Shown: positions 30,416-40,134, counted from the first letter of the stretch. The stretch: DNA of 64,000 bases from Microbulbifer hydrolyticus (GCF_009931115.1 NZ_CP047491.1:1377501-1441500); one strand, 5' to 3'. Notes: generated from the sequence alone by a model not told the origin. Numbers and translations: made by a program.

Positions 30416-32857
30416 GTGAACAAGGACGATATGGATCAGAATAAAAACGAATTATTTGTTATTACTGGCGGTGCTTCGAATGGGAAAACGCGTGAGTCGG
30501 CTTCTCGCCCCGGAGCCTCAAGGCAACTATCCAAAACCGTGAATCTTGTAAATCAGAAAGCAATCCAGTGGCTGCAGTCGCGGGCGGAAGAGGTATTTGC
30601 TCAGGTCGACGATTCCCTGTTCACAATGGCCGAAAAGGCGCACCAACAGGAAGAGCAGGATAGGCTATTTCATGCCATCCGCGCCCTGCGGGTGGAGCTC
30701 GGTGATCTCGTCGACGGTTTTTGTGATGGTGTGGAAGAGCGCTTCCGCGAACCGCGCAATGATCATCCGGATGAAGAGGGACTGGTCAGTGAAGCTTCCC
30801 TGAAGAGCCTTTCACTGTTGAATGATGAGGACCTGGAGCAGCAGGTCGCCATTCGCACCATGATTTCCAACGTCAAGCGTGACCATGCCGAGTCCATCGC
30901 CGCGCTGTCGCTGCGCCTGGATACTCTGCTCCCCTGCAAAGTCTACGATGACAACCTGCCCCTGGGTCCCGCCGCGATTTGTGCGGCCTTCGCCGATGCG
31001 CTTGAAGACGTAGACATTGCGCTTCACGCCCGCATGACGGTGTTCAAGAAATTTGAACTGCACCTGGTGAACAGGCTGGGTGAACTGTATGACAGCTGTA
31101 ATGGATTGCTGATCGAGCAGGGTGTTTTGCCCACCATCGAAGACCCGCTTCGCCATCGCAACCGCCCTGGCAGGCGCCCGTCGCGACAGGCTAGCCCCGG
31201 CTGGCAAGGCGAAGGCGCGCAGGCGCAGATGTCCCCAGATGGAGATGGCCAGGCTTTTCAGGCTCCCGGTGTCGCGGGAAACCCTGGGGGCGGCTACGGC
31301 ACCGCTGCTATGGCTGGCGCGGGCACAGGAGGAATGGCGTCCAACGGTAATTTCGCTCCAGGGCTGATGCCCGTCGGTTCCGGCGCAGCACCGATGGCGA
31401 CGCCGGCTCTGTTTCAGCAGCTGGGGCAGTTCCAGATGTCATTGCCGGTGCAATCTGCGCCGGCGGGACAGCTGATCAATGTAACCGAACTGCTGCAAGA
31501 GCACCTGAAAGCCAGCAACCAGAGCGCCTCGCTGCACGAGCTGGACAGCGAAGTAATCCGCCTGGTGGATATGCTGTTTTCCTTCATGCTGGAAGATCGC
31601 AACCTGGCGGAGCCCATCAAGGCCCAGCTGATCCGCCTGCAGCTGCCCATGCTCAAGCTGGCCGTTGCCGACAAGGCATTTTTCAGCAAAGGCGGGCATC
31701 CCGCGCGGCGATTGCTGAACGAGATGGCCGACGCGGCCATCGGCTGGCAGCCGGGCGAAAACTACCTGAATGATCCGCTGTACCGGGAAGTCAGCGCCAT
31801 CGTGGATGGTGTGCTGGCAGAATATGACGACGATGATCAGGTGTTCGCCCGCCTGCTGGAGTCCTTCCGGGAGTTTTCAGTACGCGAGCGTAAGCGCGCG
31901 GCAGTGATGGAGCGGCGCACGATTGACGAGGCCCAGGGTGCGGCCAGGGTCGAAGCGGCCAAGGCCCGGGTGGCTGCCGTATTCGATGCCCTGACTGCAG
32001 AGCGCAAATTGCCGAAGATCGTGCATGAATGGCTGACTCGGGTGTGGAGCAGCATACTCTTCCGCACATGCCTCAAAGAGGGCACCGGCAGTGGCCTGTG
32101 GCGTCAGAATGTGCTCACCGCCAGGGACCTGATCTGGAGTGTTGTGGCACCGATGCCAGAGAGCAGTGTCAAGATGCGCCACCTGCTGCCGGATCTCAGA
32201 AAGCGCCTGCAGGAGGGAGCGCAATCCCTCGCCTTGAGCGCCGGGGATCAACAGCGTCTTCTGGGCGGATTGGATGTCTTGTATCGCGAGCGCCAGAAGC
32301 TCAGTGAGCGCGTCGAATCCGAGCGGGAGCGCCGCACCCGGGAGCGATTGGTGCAGGAACTGCGGCGGGAGGCGGACAATGTTGTGTCCATCCCGGTCGC
32401 CGAAGGTATGGAGCTGGAAGTGCTGGACGAGGAGCCCGGCGCGCCAGTGGATGAGGTCCGCGACCTTCCCGCCAACGTGAAGGCGCTGCCCGAAGTGGAC
32501 GAAATCCAGGAGGTGGTTGCCAAGGCTGCAGTGGGTGACACCGCGAGCGCGAAGGCGGTGCCGCAGGACGACGACCACTGGCAACAGACCTACCATCTTA
32601 AAGACAGCTGGTTTTTGTTGCGCCACCCGGAAAAACTCCCGATGCGATGCCGCTTGGCAGCTATCATCAAGGACCTCGACCAGTTCATGTTTGTGAACCG
32701 CCAGGGCGCCAAGGTGGGTGTATACTCACGCCAGGAACTGGCCCAGGCACTGCGCAACGAGGAGATGATGCCTCTGGAGCAGGGGCCACTGTTTGAGCGG
32801 GCTCTGGAGTATGTGGTCGGTAACTGCGGTGAGAGCAAAATCGCAATCAGCGTCTGA
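30416..32857 (+). CDS. DUF1631 family protein, copy 2
   Basis: About 813 residues, parallel to copy 1 along its whole length: FAQVDDSLFTMAEKAHQQEE, a Gly/Ala-rich linker, MLFSFMLEDRNLAEPIKAQL, FFSKGGHPARRLLNEM, and the C-terminal DHWQQTYHLKDSWFLLRH and FMFVNRQGAKVGVY. Identity is high in these blocks and low in the linker, so this is an old tandem duplication. I chose the GTG at 30416 because AGGAGG lies 10 bases upstream; ATG at 30395 and 30431 are alternatives. A terminator follows. Function is unknown. Confidence 0.87.
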   Translation: MNKDDMDQNKNELFVITGGASNGKTRESASRPGASRQLSKTVNLVNQKAIQWLQSRAEEVFAQVDDSLFTMAEKAHQQEEQDRLFHAIRALRVELGDLVDGFCDGVEERFREPRNDHPDEEGLVSEASLKSLSLLNDEDLEQQVAIRTMISNVKRDHAESIAALSLRLDTLLPCKVYDDNLPLGPAAICAAFADALEDVDIALHARMTVFKKFELHLVNRLGELYDSCNGLLIEQGVLPTIEDPLRHRNRPGRRPSRQASPGWQGEGAQAQMSPDGDGQAFQAPGVAGNPGGGYGTAAMAGAGTGGMASNGNFAPGLMPVGSGAAPMATPALFQQLGQFQMSLPVQSAPAGQLINVTELLQEHLKASNQSASLHELDSEVIRLVDMLFSFMLEDRNLAEPIKAQLIRLQLPMLKLAVADKAFFSKGGHPARRLLNEMADAAIGWQPGENYLNDPLYREVSAIVDGVLAEYDDDDQVFARLLESFREFSVRERKRAAVMERRTIDEAQGAARVEAAKARVAAVFDALTAERKLPKIVHEWLTRVWSSILFRTCLKEGTGSGLWRQNVLTARDLIWSVVAPMPESSVKMRHLLPDLRKRLQEGAQSLALSAGDQQRLLGGLDVLYRERQKLSERVESERERRTRERLVQELRREADNVVSIPVAEGMELEVLDEEPGAPVDEVRDLPANVKALPEVDEIQEVVAKAAVGDTASAKAVPQDDDHWQQTYHLKDSWFLLRHPEKLPMRCRLAAIIKDLDQFMFVNRQGAKVGVYSRQELAQALRNEEMMPLEQGPLFERALEYVVGNCGESKIAISV

Positions 32858-32886
32858 GTCCGTACGGAACAGCCATAGCGTCAGAT

Positions 32887-32912
32887 GAAAAGCCGGGGGA
32901 ATCCCGGCTTTT
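32887..32912 (+). terminator. Terminator after DUF1631 copy 2
   Basis: Stem AAAAGCCGGG / CCCGGCTTTT with a GGAAT-type loop and a T-run. Confidence 0.85.
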
Positions 32913-33039
32913 CCGTATCTGCCTTTTGCGTAAATGGTGTCGGGCGTGGTGGAATACCCATTATTGGACGCGGCTATTGGCAGTTACTTCTTCGCTTCCA
33001 TAAAATACCGGTCTGCTCAATTCCTTTGGGGTCGCGTTT

Positions 33040-33615
33040 GTGAAATATCAGGTTCAATCAGGGTGGCTGTCCGGCGTGCGCCGGGTGCCCAGTCCGCATT
33101 GCAACAGTCGTCCCGACGATGCGGATGTGGATCTGTTGGTGATTCACAGTATCAGCCTGCCGCCGGGGCAGTATGGCGGCTCCTACATCGACGAGTTTTT
33201 TCTCGGGCACCTGGATATCGATGCCCACCCTTATTTTTCTGAAATCGGTACCCTGCAGGTTTCCGCTCATTTTTTGATCGATCGAAATGGTCGGGTCACG
33301 CAGTATGTCCCGATCAACGAGCGTGCCTGGCATGCGGGGCAGTCGGCATTCTGCGGGCGCGAGAACTGCAATGATTTCTCCATCGGTATTGAACTTGAAG
33401 GGCTGGACACAGACACCTATACCCCGGCCCAGTATCAATCCCTGGCCGAGGTAACGGTCGCTATCATGGAAGCTTACCCCTCGATCGATCGTTCACGCAT
33501 CGCTGCACATTCCGATATTGCGCCCGGCAGAAAGCTGGATCCCGGGCCCGGGTTTGACTGGGATTTGTATTTTGAGGAGCTGGACCGGGTAAAGGGGGAG
33601 TCCCGCGAAGCCTGA
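33040..33615 (+). CDS. ampD: 1,6-anhydro-N-acetylmuramyl-L-alanine amidase AmpD
   Basis: Cytoplasmic zinc amidase that cleaves the peptide from anhydro-muropeptides during cell-wall recycling, and so keeps the AmpR inducer low. 191 residues. Zinc ligands are seen in LLVIHSISLP (His), AHSDIAPGRKLDPGPGFDW (His and Asp), with the substrate region VSAHFLIDRNG. It starts with GTG behind a GGGG stretch. ampE follows about 80 nt later, and ampG is further downstream, so the region groups peptidoglycan-recycling genes. Confidence 0.96.
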   Translation: MKYQVQSGWLSGVRRVPSPHCNSRPDDADVDLLVIHSISLPPGQYGGSYIDEFFLGHLDIDAHPYFSEIGTLQVSAHFLIDRNGRVTQYVPINERAWHAGQSAFCGRENCNDFSIGIELEGLDTDTYTPAQYQSLAEVTVAIMEAYPSIDRSRIAAHSDIAPGRKLDPGPGFDWDLYFEELDRVKGESREA

Positions 33616-33695
33616 AGGCACCTGTTACGGCTATCGATCGGTGGGGTTGGTTAACAACTCCGCAATAATAAATTGAAAACAAATTGGGGGGCGCT

Positions 33696-34625
33696 ATGGC
33701 GCTTTTGATTGTGCTGTTGGCATTGGCGCTGGTGCAGGTATGGGGTTCGGGCGGCCCGCTGCACCGGGATGGCTGGTTTGTCCGCTGGATGGGCTTTATC
33801 TATAGCCGCGGGCTGGTTCAGGGAAAGCCGGGTATCGGTTTTGGGCTAGTGGTACTGCTGCCGGTGATGGGAGCGGCTATTTTACTGGCGATTGCAGACG
33901 CTGCGCTTGGTTGGTTGGGCGTGTTACTGGTGAGCGTGCCGGTGCTGCTATACAGCTTTGGGCGGGGTAACTTTAATGATTCCCTGGCAGGCTACCTGCG
34001 TGCCTGGTATCAGGGAAATCTGGACGACGCGAAAAAAGCCGCAGAGCCATTGCTGGAGCCCGCCGATATCGAGCGTGCACAGAGTATTTCGGATGGCCAG
34101 GCATTGCACGGGCTGGTTTTCAAAGCTGCGGCCTACCGCGCTTTTGAGCGGTTGTTTGCCGTTCTTTTCTGGTTTTTGCTGTTGGGCATTCCGGGCGCGA
34201 TGCTGTACCGGCTCAGCCACCTGGCAAAAACGGCGCTCAGCACTGAAGCGCTCTCTCTGGAAGCCACCACGACGCCGGGCAGCGATGGCGACCGTGCCCT
34301 GGCGACGCGCTGGCTGTGGCTGATTGAGTGGCTGCCGGTGCGGGCGATTGGGTTTACCCTGGCGATAGTGGGTAATTTTGCCGGATGCTATCGGGCCTGG
34401 CGCGATCACCTGACGTGTAAGGATAGTGGTACCGAGGAGGTGCTGGAGTACTACCTCGAGGGGGCTCTGGGCGGTATCGACAGCAGTGAATGCAGCGCCG
34501 GTGTGGCGGTGAGCGAAGGGCAGCGCCTGTGTGGTGCGGAAATTGAGGGTATGCAGGCATTGCTGTCGCGCGCACTGCTGATGTGGGTGACACTTATGGC
34601 CCTTTACGGTCTCTTTGCCAGCTAA
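33696..34625 (+). CDS. ampE: AmpE-like regulatory membrane protein
   Basis: 309 residues with membrane helices at the N-terminus (about 1-15 and 52-90), near 150-175 and near the C-terminus. Family features include HGLVFKAAAYRAFERLFAVLFWF and the AYRAFERLF motif of AmpE/CobD-like proteins. Its exact role in beta-lactamase signalling is not settled. The ATG at 33696 lies just after a GGGGGG stretch; a TTG 12 bases earlier is an alternative. Confidence 0.9.
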   Translation: MALLIVLLALALVQVWGSGGPLHRDGWFVRWMGFIYSRGLVQGKPGIGFGLVVLLPVMGAAILLAIADAALGWLGVLLVSVPVLLYSFGRGNFNDSLAGYLRAWYQGNLDDAKKAAEPLLEPADIERAQSISDGQALHGLVFKAAAYRAFERLFAVLFWFLLLGIPGAMLYRLSHLAKTALSTEALSLEATTTPGSDGDRALATRWLWLIEWLPVRAIGFTLAIVGNFAGCYRAWRDHLTCKDSGTEEVLEYYLEGALGGIDSSECSAGVAVSEGQRLCGAEIEGMQALLSRALLMWVTLMALYGLFAS

Positions 34626-34693
34626 TCTGGATACGGTATATCCGGGTTCAACTCCTTTCTTTTCAATGATACTCGCGCCAAGGCGGTGGTTGT

Positions 34694-35698
34694 GTGAAAG
34701 ACGCCAGCTTCGACACTTCATTTAGCAGGTTGGACCTGCCCTCGGCCGCCGATGTGTTTGCGGCTGCCGAGCGTATCTCGGGCCGTATACATCGCACACC
34801 GCTGATGACCTCGTCCGGTCTTAACCAGCTGCTGGGCGCTGACCTGTATTTCAAGTGTGAACATCTGCAAAAGGTCGGGGCTTTCAAGGCGCGGGGGGCT
34901 GCCAATGCGGTACTGCAGTTACCCGCCGGCACTGACCTGGTGGCGACACATTCCTCCGGCAACCACGGTGCCGCACTGGCGTGGGCCGCCGCCGAGCAAG
35001 GGCTGCGCTGCAAGGTGGTGATGCCGGAGAATGCGCCGCAGGTCAAGAAGTCCGCAGTCGCGGCCTATGGTGCAGAAATCGTATTCTGTGAGCCGACGCT
35101 ACAGGCCCGGGAGTCCACTCTGGAGGCGCTGGTGCAGACTTCCGGTGCCCACGTTGTTCCGCCATTTGACGATGCGCGGATTATTGCCGGGCAGGGCACC
35201 GTAGTCCCGGAAATTGTTGCGCAGTGCCGGGAGCGGGGCTTTGCGCCGGACCTCATTGTTGCTCCGGTAGGCGGCGGTGGTCTTCTTGCCGGGGTTGGGC
35301 TGGCGGTCTCTGCGCTCGCTCCCGATATGAAAGTGTTGGGGGCGGAGCCTGCTGGGGCCGACGATGCACAGCGTTCGTTTCGCAGTGGAGTCCGTGTTAC
35401 CGAGCAGGTGCCGAACACGATTGCGGATGGCTTGCGGACAACACTGGGGGAGAGAAACTTCCTGCTGATCCGCGACCATGTGAATGACGTGGTGACGGTT
35501 ACCGAGGACGCGATTCGCCAGGCGCTGGAATACCTGTGGCAACGAACCAAGCAGTTCGTTGAGCCGTCTGCAGCCGTTGGGCTGGCGGCGGTGATGGCGC
35601 ACCCGGCCCGGTTTCGCAACAAGCGGGTTGTCGTGGTGCTGACCGGAGGGAATATGGATATTGGGGCCGCAGCGAAACTTGTCGCCGGTAGCCTATAG
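34694..35698 (+). CDS. Threonine dehydratase / serine racemase-like PLP enzyme
   Basis: 334 residues of the fold-type II PLP family. The Schiff-base lysine is Lys65 in VGAFKARGAAN. The phosphate-binding SSGNHGAALA, the glycine loop GGGGLLAGVGLA and the C-terminal VLTGGNMD are visible. There is no C-terminal ACT regulatory domain, so it is the short catabolic or racemase type rather than biosynthetic IlvA. Whether it deaminates Thr/Ser or racemises Ser cannot be decided. The start is GTG at 34694. Confidence 0.88.
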   Translation: MKDASFDTSFSRLDLPSAADVFAAAERISGRIHRTPLMTSSGLNQLLGADLYFKCEHLQKVGAFKARGAANAVLQLPAGTDLVATHSSGNHGAALAWAAAEQGLRCKVVMPENAPQVKKSAVAAYGAEIVFCEPTLQARESTLEALVQTSGAHVVPPFDDARIIAGQGTVVPEIVAQCRERGFAPDLIVAPVGGGGLLAGVGLAVSALAPDMKVLGAEPAGADDAQRSFRSGVRVTEQVPNTIADGLRTTLGERNFLLIRDHVNDVVTVTEDAIRQALEYLWQRTKQFVEPSAAVGLAAVMAHPARFRNKRVVVVLTGGNMDIGAAAKLVAGSL

Positions 35699-35752
35699 AG
35701 TGTCGAGCGGCGTTTGAGCCCGCGGGAAACCAAAGAACAGGAAATGGGAGTG

Positions 35753-36382
35753 ATGAACAGGGACATGGCGCGGAACAGGATGTACAGCGAGGTTGCAGGT
35801 GCGGTCAGGCGGCCTGCTACACTGTTGGCTGCACTCTGGGTGTCGATCGTTTTGACGATGATTTCCACAGTGGCTGCCCCAAATGCGCGTGCAGAAACCT
35901 TCCAGTTGGCGTCCAACACGCTGGAGGACGGTGGCCGCATGGCCAGGGCGCAGTTGTTCTACGGGTTCGGCTGCAGTGGCGAAAACATTTCCCCCGAGCT
36001 CCACTGGCAGGGGGCACCGCAAGGTACCCGTAGCTTTGCGGTCGTGATGCATGATCCGGATGCCCCCACGGGCAGTGGTTGGTGGCACTGGGTTGTCTTC
36101 AATATTCCCGCGGACGTGACGTCCCTTCCCGAGGGTGCGGGTGACCCCAAGTCGGGCCTGATCCCTGAGGCAATACAGAGCCGCACCGATTTTGGGAGCC
36201 CCGGGTACGGAGGTGCCTGTCCCCCAGAGGGACATGGCGATCACCGCTATCAATTCCGGGTATATGCACTCAAAGTGGACCAGTTGAAGCTGGATCAAGC
36301 TACGCCAGCGGCCATGGTGGCGTATCAAATTAATGCCAATAAACTGGCGGAAGCACAGCTGGAAGTGAAATACGGTCGTTAA
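35753..36382 (+). CDS. YbhB/YbcL family Raf-kinase-inhibitor-like protein, exported
   Basis: About 209 residues. An N-terminal signal-like helix (RRPATLLAALWVSIVLTMIS) ends near ANARAE, so it is probably periplasmic. The PEBP-like domain follows, with GENISPELHWQGAP, VVMHDPDAPTGSGWWHWVVF and GYGGACPPEGHGDHRYQFRVYAL. The bacterial proteins have no firmly known role. Several in-frame starts (35744, 35753, 35765) compete; 35753 is a compromise. Confidence 0.88.
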   Translation: MNRDMARNRMYSEVAGAVRRPATLLAALWVSIVLTMISTVAAPNARAETFQLASNTLEDGGRMARAQLFYGFGCSGENISPELHWQGAPQGTRSFAVVMHDPDAPTGSGWWHWVVFNIPADVTSLPEGAGDPKSGLIPEAIQSRTDFGSPGYGGACPPEGHGDHRYQFRVYALKVDQLKLDQATPAAMVAYQINANKLAEAQLEVKYGR

Positions 36383-36441
36383 CCCCGGGTTCTCCCGGGA
36401 TTGACTCCAGGCAAGCCAATAAAAGGAAGCAAAGCCTGCCC

Positions 36442-37803
36442 ATGCAAGAGCAAAAGCAAAAGGTGACTTGGGGAGAAGCGCTCAAGGTTTACTCCCGGCC
36501 GAAAGTGCTGGCGATGTTTTTTCTGGGTTTTTCCGCCGGTTTGCCATTTCTGTTGGTATTTTCGACATTGGCCGCGTGGCTCACCGATTATGGTGTGAGC
36601 CGGACCACAATCGGTTTCTTTGCCCTGGTTGGCCTTACTTATTCAATCAAGTTTGCCTGGGCGCCGGTTATCGACCACCTGCGTATTCCGTTCTTTACCG
36701 GCAAGCTGGGAAAACGCCGCAGCTGGCTGCTTTTGTCGCAACTGGGAATTGCCCTTTGTCTGCTTTCTCTTGCCAATCTGAATCCACAGCTTGCCCTGAC
36801 GAAAATTGCCCTGATATCCGTGGCGGTTGCCTTTTGCGCCGCGTCTCAGGATGTCGTGGTTGATGCGTTTCGGATTGAATCCGCCAGTGAAGAGCTCCAA
36901 GGCGCCATGGCTGCCAATTATGTATTCGGGTACCGGGTGGCGTTGCTGGTAGCCGGTGGGGGGGCATTGTACATTGCCGACATCGCGGACTGGTCGACCT
37001 CGTACCTCAGTATGGCGGCGCTGATGGGGGTGGGTATTATCACCACTCTACTGGTTGCCGAACCGGATCATGCCAAGGCAGCAGAGTTGGCCAAGCCGTT
37101 TGAACGTGCCTGGATAGAGCGCATCTGGGGTTCCGGTGAGCACAGTGGCCTCAAAGAGTGGTTTGTAAAAGCGGTCGTCTGCCCAGTCATTGATTTCTTC
37201 AAACGCAATGGTCGCTTCGCACTGATCCTGTTGTTGCTGATCGGTATTTATCGCATCAGTGACCTTGCCATGGGCGTAATGGCTAACCCGTTTTACCTGG
37301 ATCTGGGCTTTTCGAAAACAGACATTTTTCAGATCGTTAAGGTCTTTGGTTTCTTCTTTTCAATTCTCGGGGCTTACCTCGGTGGGTTGCTCGTCGTTCA
37401 CTACGGTATTTTGCGCCCGTTGATCCTCGGTGCAGTGATGGTTGCGGCGACCAATCTTCTATTTGCATATATGGCCCAGATCGGGCCGGAAAAGAACTGG
37501 CTGGCTATCGTGATCAGCGCCGATAACATCAGCGCCGGAATTTCCAATACGGTGTTCATCGCCTACCTGTCGAGCCTGGTCAATCAGGAATACACGGCTA
37601 CCCAATATGCGCTGTTCAGCTCTCTGATGACACTGCCAGGCAAGTTTATCAGTGCGTTCTCCGGGATCGTGGTGGATACACAGGGGTACTCCATGTTTTT
37701 CACCTATGCCGCGGTTCTCGGGATACCGGCGATCCTGTTGGCGGTGTATGTCTGGTGGCGAGATCGCCGCACGACAGCGGAAGGTGAACCGACGACCAGT
37801 TAG
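36442..37803 (+). CDS. ampG: AmpG muropeptide permease (MFS)
   Basis: Inner-membrane transporter importing GlcNAc-anhydroMurNAc peptides for recycling; its import feeds AmpD and AmpR signalling. 453 residues with about 12 helices. Family markers are LGFSAGLPFLLVFSTLAAWL, FAWAPVIDHLRIPF, GKRRSWLLLSQ, SQDVVVDAFRIE and a late SSLVNQEYTATQYALFSS. It lies near ampD and ampE, which supports the assignment. The start lies in the AAGGAAGCAAAGCCTGCCC-ATG context. Confidence 0.93.
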   Translation: MQEQKQKVTWGEALKVYSRPKVLAMFFLGFSAGLPFLLVFSTLAAWLTDYGVSRTTIGFFALVGLTYSIKFAWAPVIDHLRIPFFTGKLGKRRSWLLLSQLGIALCLLSLANLNPQLALTKIALISVAVAFCAASQDVVVDAFRIESASEELQGAMAANYVFGYRVALLVAGGGALYIADIADWSTSYLSMAALMGVGIITTLLVAEPDHAKAAELAKPFERAWIERIWGSGEHSGLKEWFVKAVVCPVIDFFKRNGRFALILLLLIGIYRISDLAMGVMANPFYLDLGFSKTDIFQIVKVFGFFFSILGAYLGGLLVVHYGILRPLILGAVMVAATNLLFAYMAQIGPEKNWLAIVISADNISAGISNTVFIAYLSSLVNQEYTATQYALFSSLMTLPGKFISAFSGIVVDTQGYSMFFTYAAVLGIPAILLAVYVWWRDRRTTAEGEPTTS

Positions 37804-37813
37804 TAGCACCGCG

Positions 37814-38164
37814 TCACGGCTGCCAGCGAAATCGTTCCAGGTCGACCTTGCCGCGCACCAGAGTTATCCCCTCGTCCTCCAGTCTGCGTTTCTGTCTCTG
37901 GTATCCCGGTTCCGGGATAGAAATCCTCCCCTGCGCATTGACGACCCGGTGCCAGGGAAGCTTGGTGTCTTTGGGGAGCTTCCTCAGGGTCTGGCCAACC
38001 AGTCTCGCCGCCCGAGGTAGCCCCGCCAGTTCTGCCAGTCCGCCGTAGGTAACGACTCGTCCCGGTGGGACGTGGGCAAGTGCAAGGCAGATGCGACTTG
38101 TGGCATCATGCCCCTCTATTTTTTCATGCTGTAGATGACTCAATTGTAAATCCGGTCTCGCCAT
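37814..38164 (-). CDS. Alkyltransferase-like (ATL/MGMT family) protein
   Basis: 116 residues, the size of the isolated DNA-binding domain of O6-alkylguanine transferases. The active-site motif reads PWHRVV instead of PCHRV, so Trp replaces the acceptor cysteine: it cannot repair alkyl groups itself but is expected to bind O6-alkylguanine and flag it for nucleotide excision repair. Other family segments are VPPGRVVTYGGLAELAG and GRISIPEPG. The gene converges with ampG and overlaps the leader of the divergent DUF481 gene. Confidence 0.9.
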   Translation of the reverse strand: MARPDLQLSHLQHEKIEGHDATSRICLALAHVPPGRVVTYGGLAELAGLPRAARLVGQTLRKLPKDTKLPWHRVVNAQGRISIPEPGYQRQKRRLEDEGITLVRGKVDLERFRWQP

Positions 38165-38223
38165 GCTTTTTGGTTTATGGGTCGGTTTTCAGTAATAAAT
38201 CCAGGCTATCGAAAGGTTGTTTC

Positions 38224-39303
38224 GTGCTTTCTGCTGTACCCAGTACTTTTTCTTTCCGTATTCTCTCGAGTTGGCGCGCTGCGCCCAGGTTCATTGGCGG
38301 CCTGGTCGCCGCGGCTCTCGCTGTATCCGCGTCCTATGCCGGCGCCGGTGTATTGAGCCTTACCAACGGTGACCGTATATACGGGGAACTGGTGGTTGTT
38401 GAACGGGACAATGTAATCTGGAAGTCAGAAACCTTCGGAGATATTACCGTAGCCAAAGAGAAAATCCTCTCACTGGAGACTGATAAGGACCTGAAGATCG
38501 CCGGCCGGGATGAACCCTGCGCGCTTGCGGGTCACCGCCGCCAGCAGTGGGAGCTGTACTGTGACGAAGGCTCCGGTTGGGTGATGGACTTTCCGGCGAT
38601 TGATCGTGCAGAGCCTTACATCAACTTCGTCGGTAACCCGGTCATCTTCCGCGGCAATGTCGCGGCCTCTGGTGTTTTTGAAGAGGGCAACCGCGAGCGT
38701 GAAGACTGGGATATCAACACCAACTTCGACGTGCGCCACGGTGACTTCCACCATCTGATCGGCACCCAGTACCAGAACCAGAACAGTACCGAAGTGGACG
38801 ATCTGGAAAAATACCGGCTGAGCTACGACCTGCGCTGGATTTTTGCCGAGAAGTGGTTTGCCGCCGGCAACAGCTCTTTGTTGCACGAAGAGGCGCGCAA
38901 TCTTGATCTCGGCTCCACCGTCGGTCTCGGCCTCGGTTACCTGTTTTTTGATACCGATAAATCAGCCTTTTCCATCCAGGGCGGTGTGAGTAGCCTGAAA
39001 GAAGATTATATTGACCCGAGCCTGAGCGAAGATCCCAGCAAGCGCTACGCTGCGGGCCGGACGGCGTGGGACTTCCGGTATAAGTTCAATCTTGGGCCAG
39101 AGGTTTATTACAACCAGGAACTGCTGCAATCCCTGGATCGCAGTGAGGACTACCAGAGCAATGCGGAAATTGGTGTTCGCACACCGCTGGTAAAAGGCGT
39201 CCTTATGGAAGTCAAATACGCGTGGCAGTACGACAACACGCCGTCTCTGGACAGCGAAAAAGAAGACACCAAACTGACCATCGGCGTTGGTTACTCCTGG
39301 TAG
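38224..39303 (+). CDS. DUF481 family outer-membrane-like protein
   Basis: About 359 residues from a GTG start. A signal peptide ends near ASYAGA. Next comes a short beta domain (LTNGDRIYGELVVVERDNV), then a YdiY/DUF481 domain made of alternating beta strands that is expected to form a barrel in the outer membrane, ending in TIGVGYSW with a C-terminal aromatic residue as in many barrel proteins. Role unknown; related genes in other bacteria respond to salt or acid. Upstream in-frame sequence to 38065 is unlikely to be coding. Confidence 0.85.
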   Translation: MLSAVPSTFSFRILSSWRAAPRFIGGLVAAALAVSASYAGAGVLSLTNGDRIYGELVVVERDNVIWKSETFGDITVAKEKILSLETDKDLKIAGRDEPCALAGHRRQQWELYCDEGSGWVMDFPAIDRAEPYINFVGNPVIFRGNVAASGVFEEGNREREDWDINTNFDVRHGDFHHLIGTQYQNQNSTEVDDLEKYRLSYDLRWIFAEKWFAAGNSSLLHEEARNLDLGSTVGLGLGYLFFDTDKSAFSIQGGVSSLKEDYIDPSLSEDPSKRYAAGRTAWDFRYKFNLGPEVYYNQELLQSLDRSEDYQSNAEIGVRTPLVKGVLMEVKYAWQYDNTPSLDSEKEDTKLTIGVGYSW

Positions 39304-39348
39304 CACACAGCCGGTTTTCACCTGACAGATTAAATTTTTGAGGTATTC

Positions 39349-40110
39349 ATGCAGGTTACAGACAGCGTTATCGCGATCACGGGTGCCGGCCAGGGTTTGG
39401 GCCGGAGCATGGCCGAGTATCTTGCCGGGCGCGGTGCGCGTCTCGCGCTGATCGATGTCAATCAGGAGCTGCTCGACCAAAGCGTCGCGGCCTGTAGTGG
39501 CCTAGGTGCGGAAGCACGCAGCTATGTGATCAATGTTGCCGACGAGGAAGCGGTTGATAACGGCTTTGCCCAGATCGTCGCCGACTTTGGCGGGCTGGAT
39601 GTACTGGTCAATAACGCCGGCATCATGCGCGATGGCATGTTGCTCAAAGTCAAAGACGGCAAGGTTGCCGAGCGTATGTCGCTGGCCCAGTGGCAATCGG
39701 TGATCGACGTAAACCTGACGGGCGTGTTCCTGTGCACGCGAGCCGCCGCTGCCGCCATGGCGGAAAAAGGCACTGGTGGCGTGATCGTCAATATCTCCAG
39801 CGTCTCCCGTGCCGGCAATATGGGGCAGACCAACTATTCGGCGTCGAAAGCCGGTGTGGCCACCATGACCGTTACCTGGGCGCGGGAATTGGCACGTTAT
39901 GGTATCCGGGTCGCGGCCATTGCGCCGGGCTTTATTGGTACCGACATGGTGGCGCAGATGCGCCCGGAAATTCTCGAAGGGCTGGTGAAGCAGGTCCCGC
40001 TGCGCCGTATCGGCGAGCCGGACGAGATTGCCAGCACCGTTGCTTTCATTATCGACAACGACTATCTCACGGGGCGGGTAGTGGAAATCGACGGCGGCGC
40101 GCGCATGTAG
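39349..40110 (+). CDS. SDR family oxidoreductase (FabG-like)
   Basis: 253 residues of the classical short-chain dehydrogenase family. The cofactor loop TGAGQGLG is at 10-17, with Asp37 after the second strand (LIDVNQE), NNAG, catalytic serine in [12 protein letters not shown], and YSASK. The C-terminus [10 protein letters not shown] resembles FabG-type 3-oxoacyl reductases, but no fatty-acid genes are adjacent, so the substrate is open. Confidence 0.9.
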   Translation: MQVTDSVIAITGAGQGLGRSMAEYLAGRGARLALIDVNQELLDQSVAACSGLGAEARSYVINVADEEAVDNGFAQIVADFGGLDVLVNNAGIMRDGMLLKVKDGKVAERMSLAQWQSVIDVNLTGVFLCTRAAAAAMAEKGTGGVIVNISSVSRAGNMGQTNYSASKAGVATMTVTWARELARYGIRVAAIAPGFIGTDMVAQMRPEILEGLVKQVPLRRIGEPDEIASTVAFIIDNDYLTGRVVEIDGGARM

Positions 40111-40134
40111 GCCGATCAGGTCCGGCGATCATTG

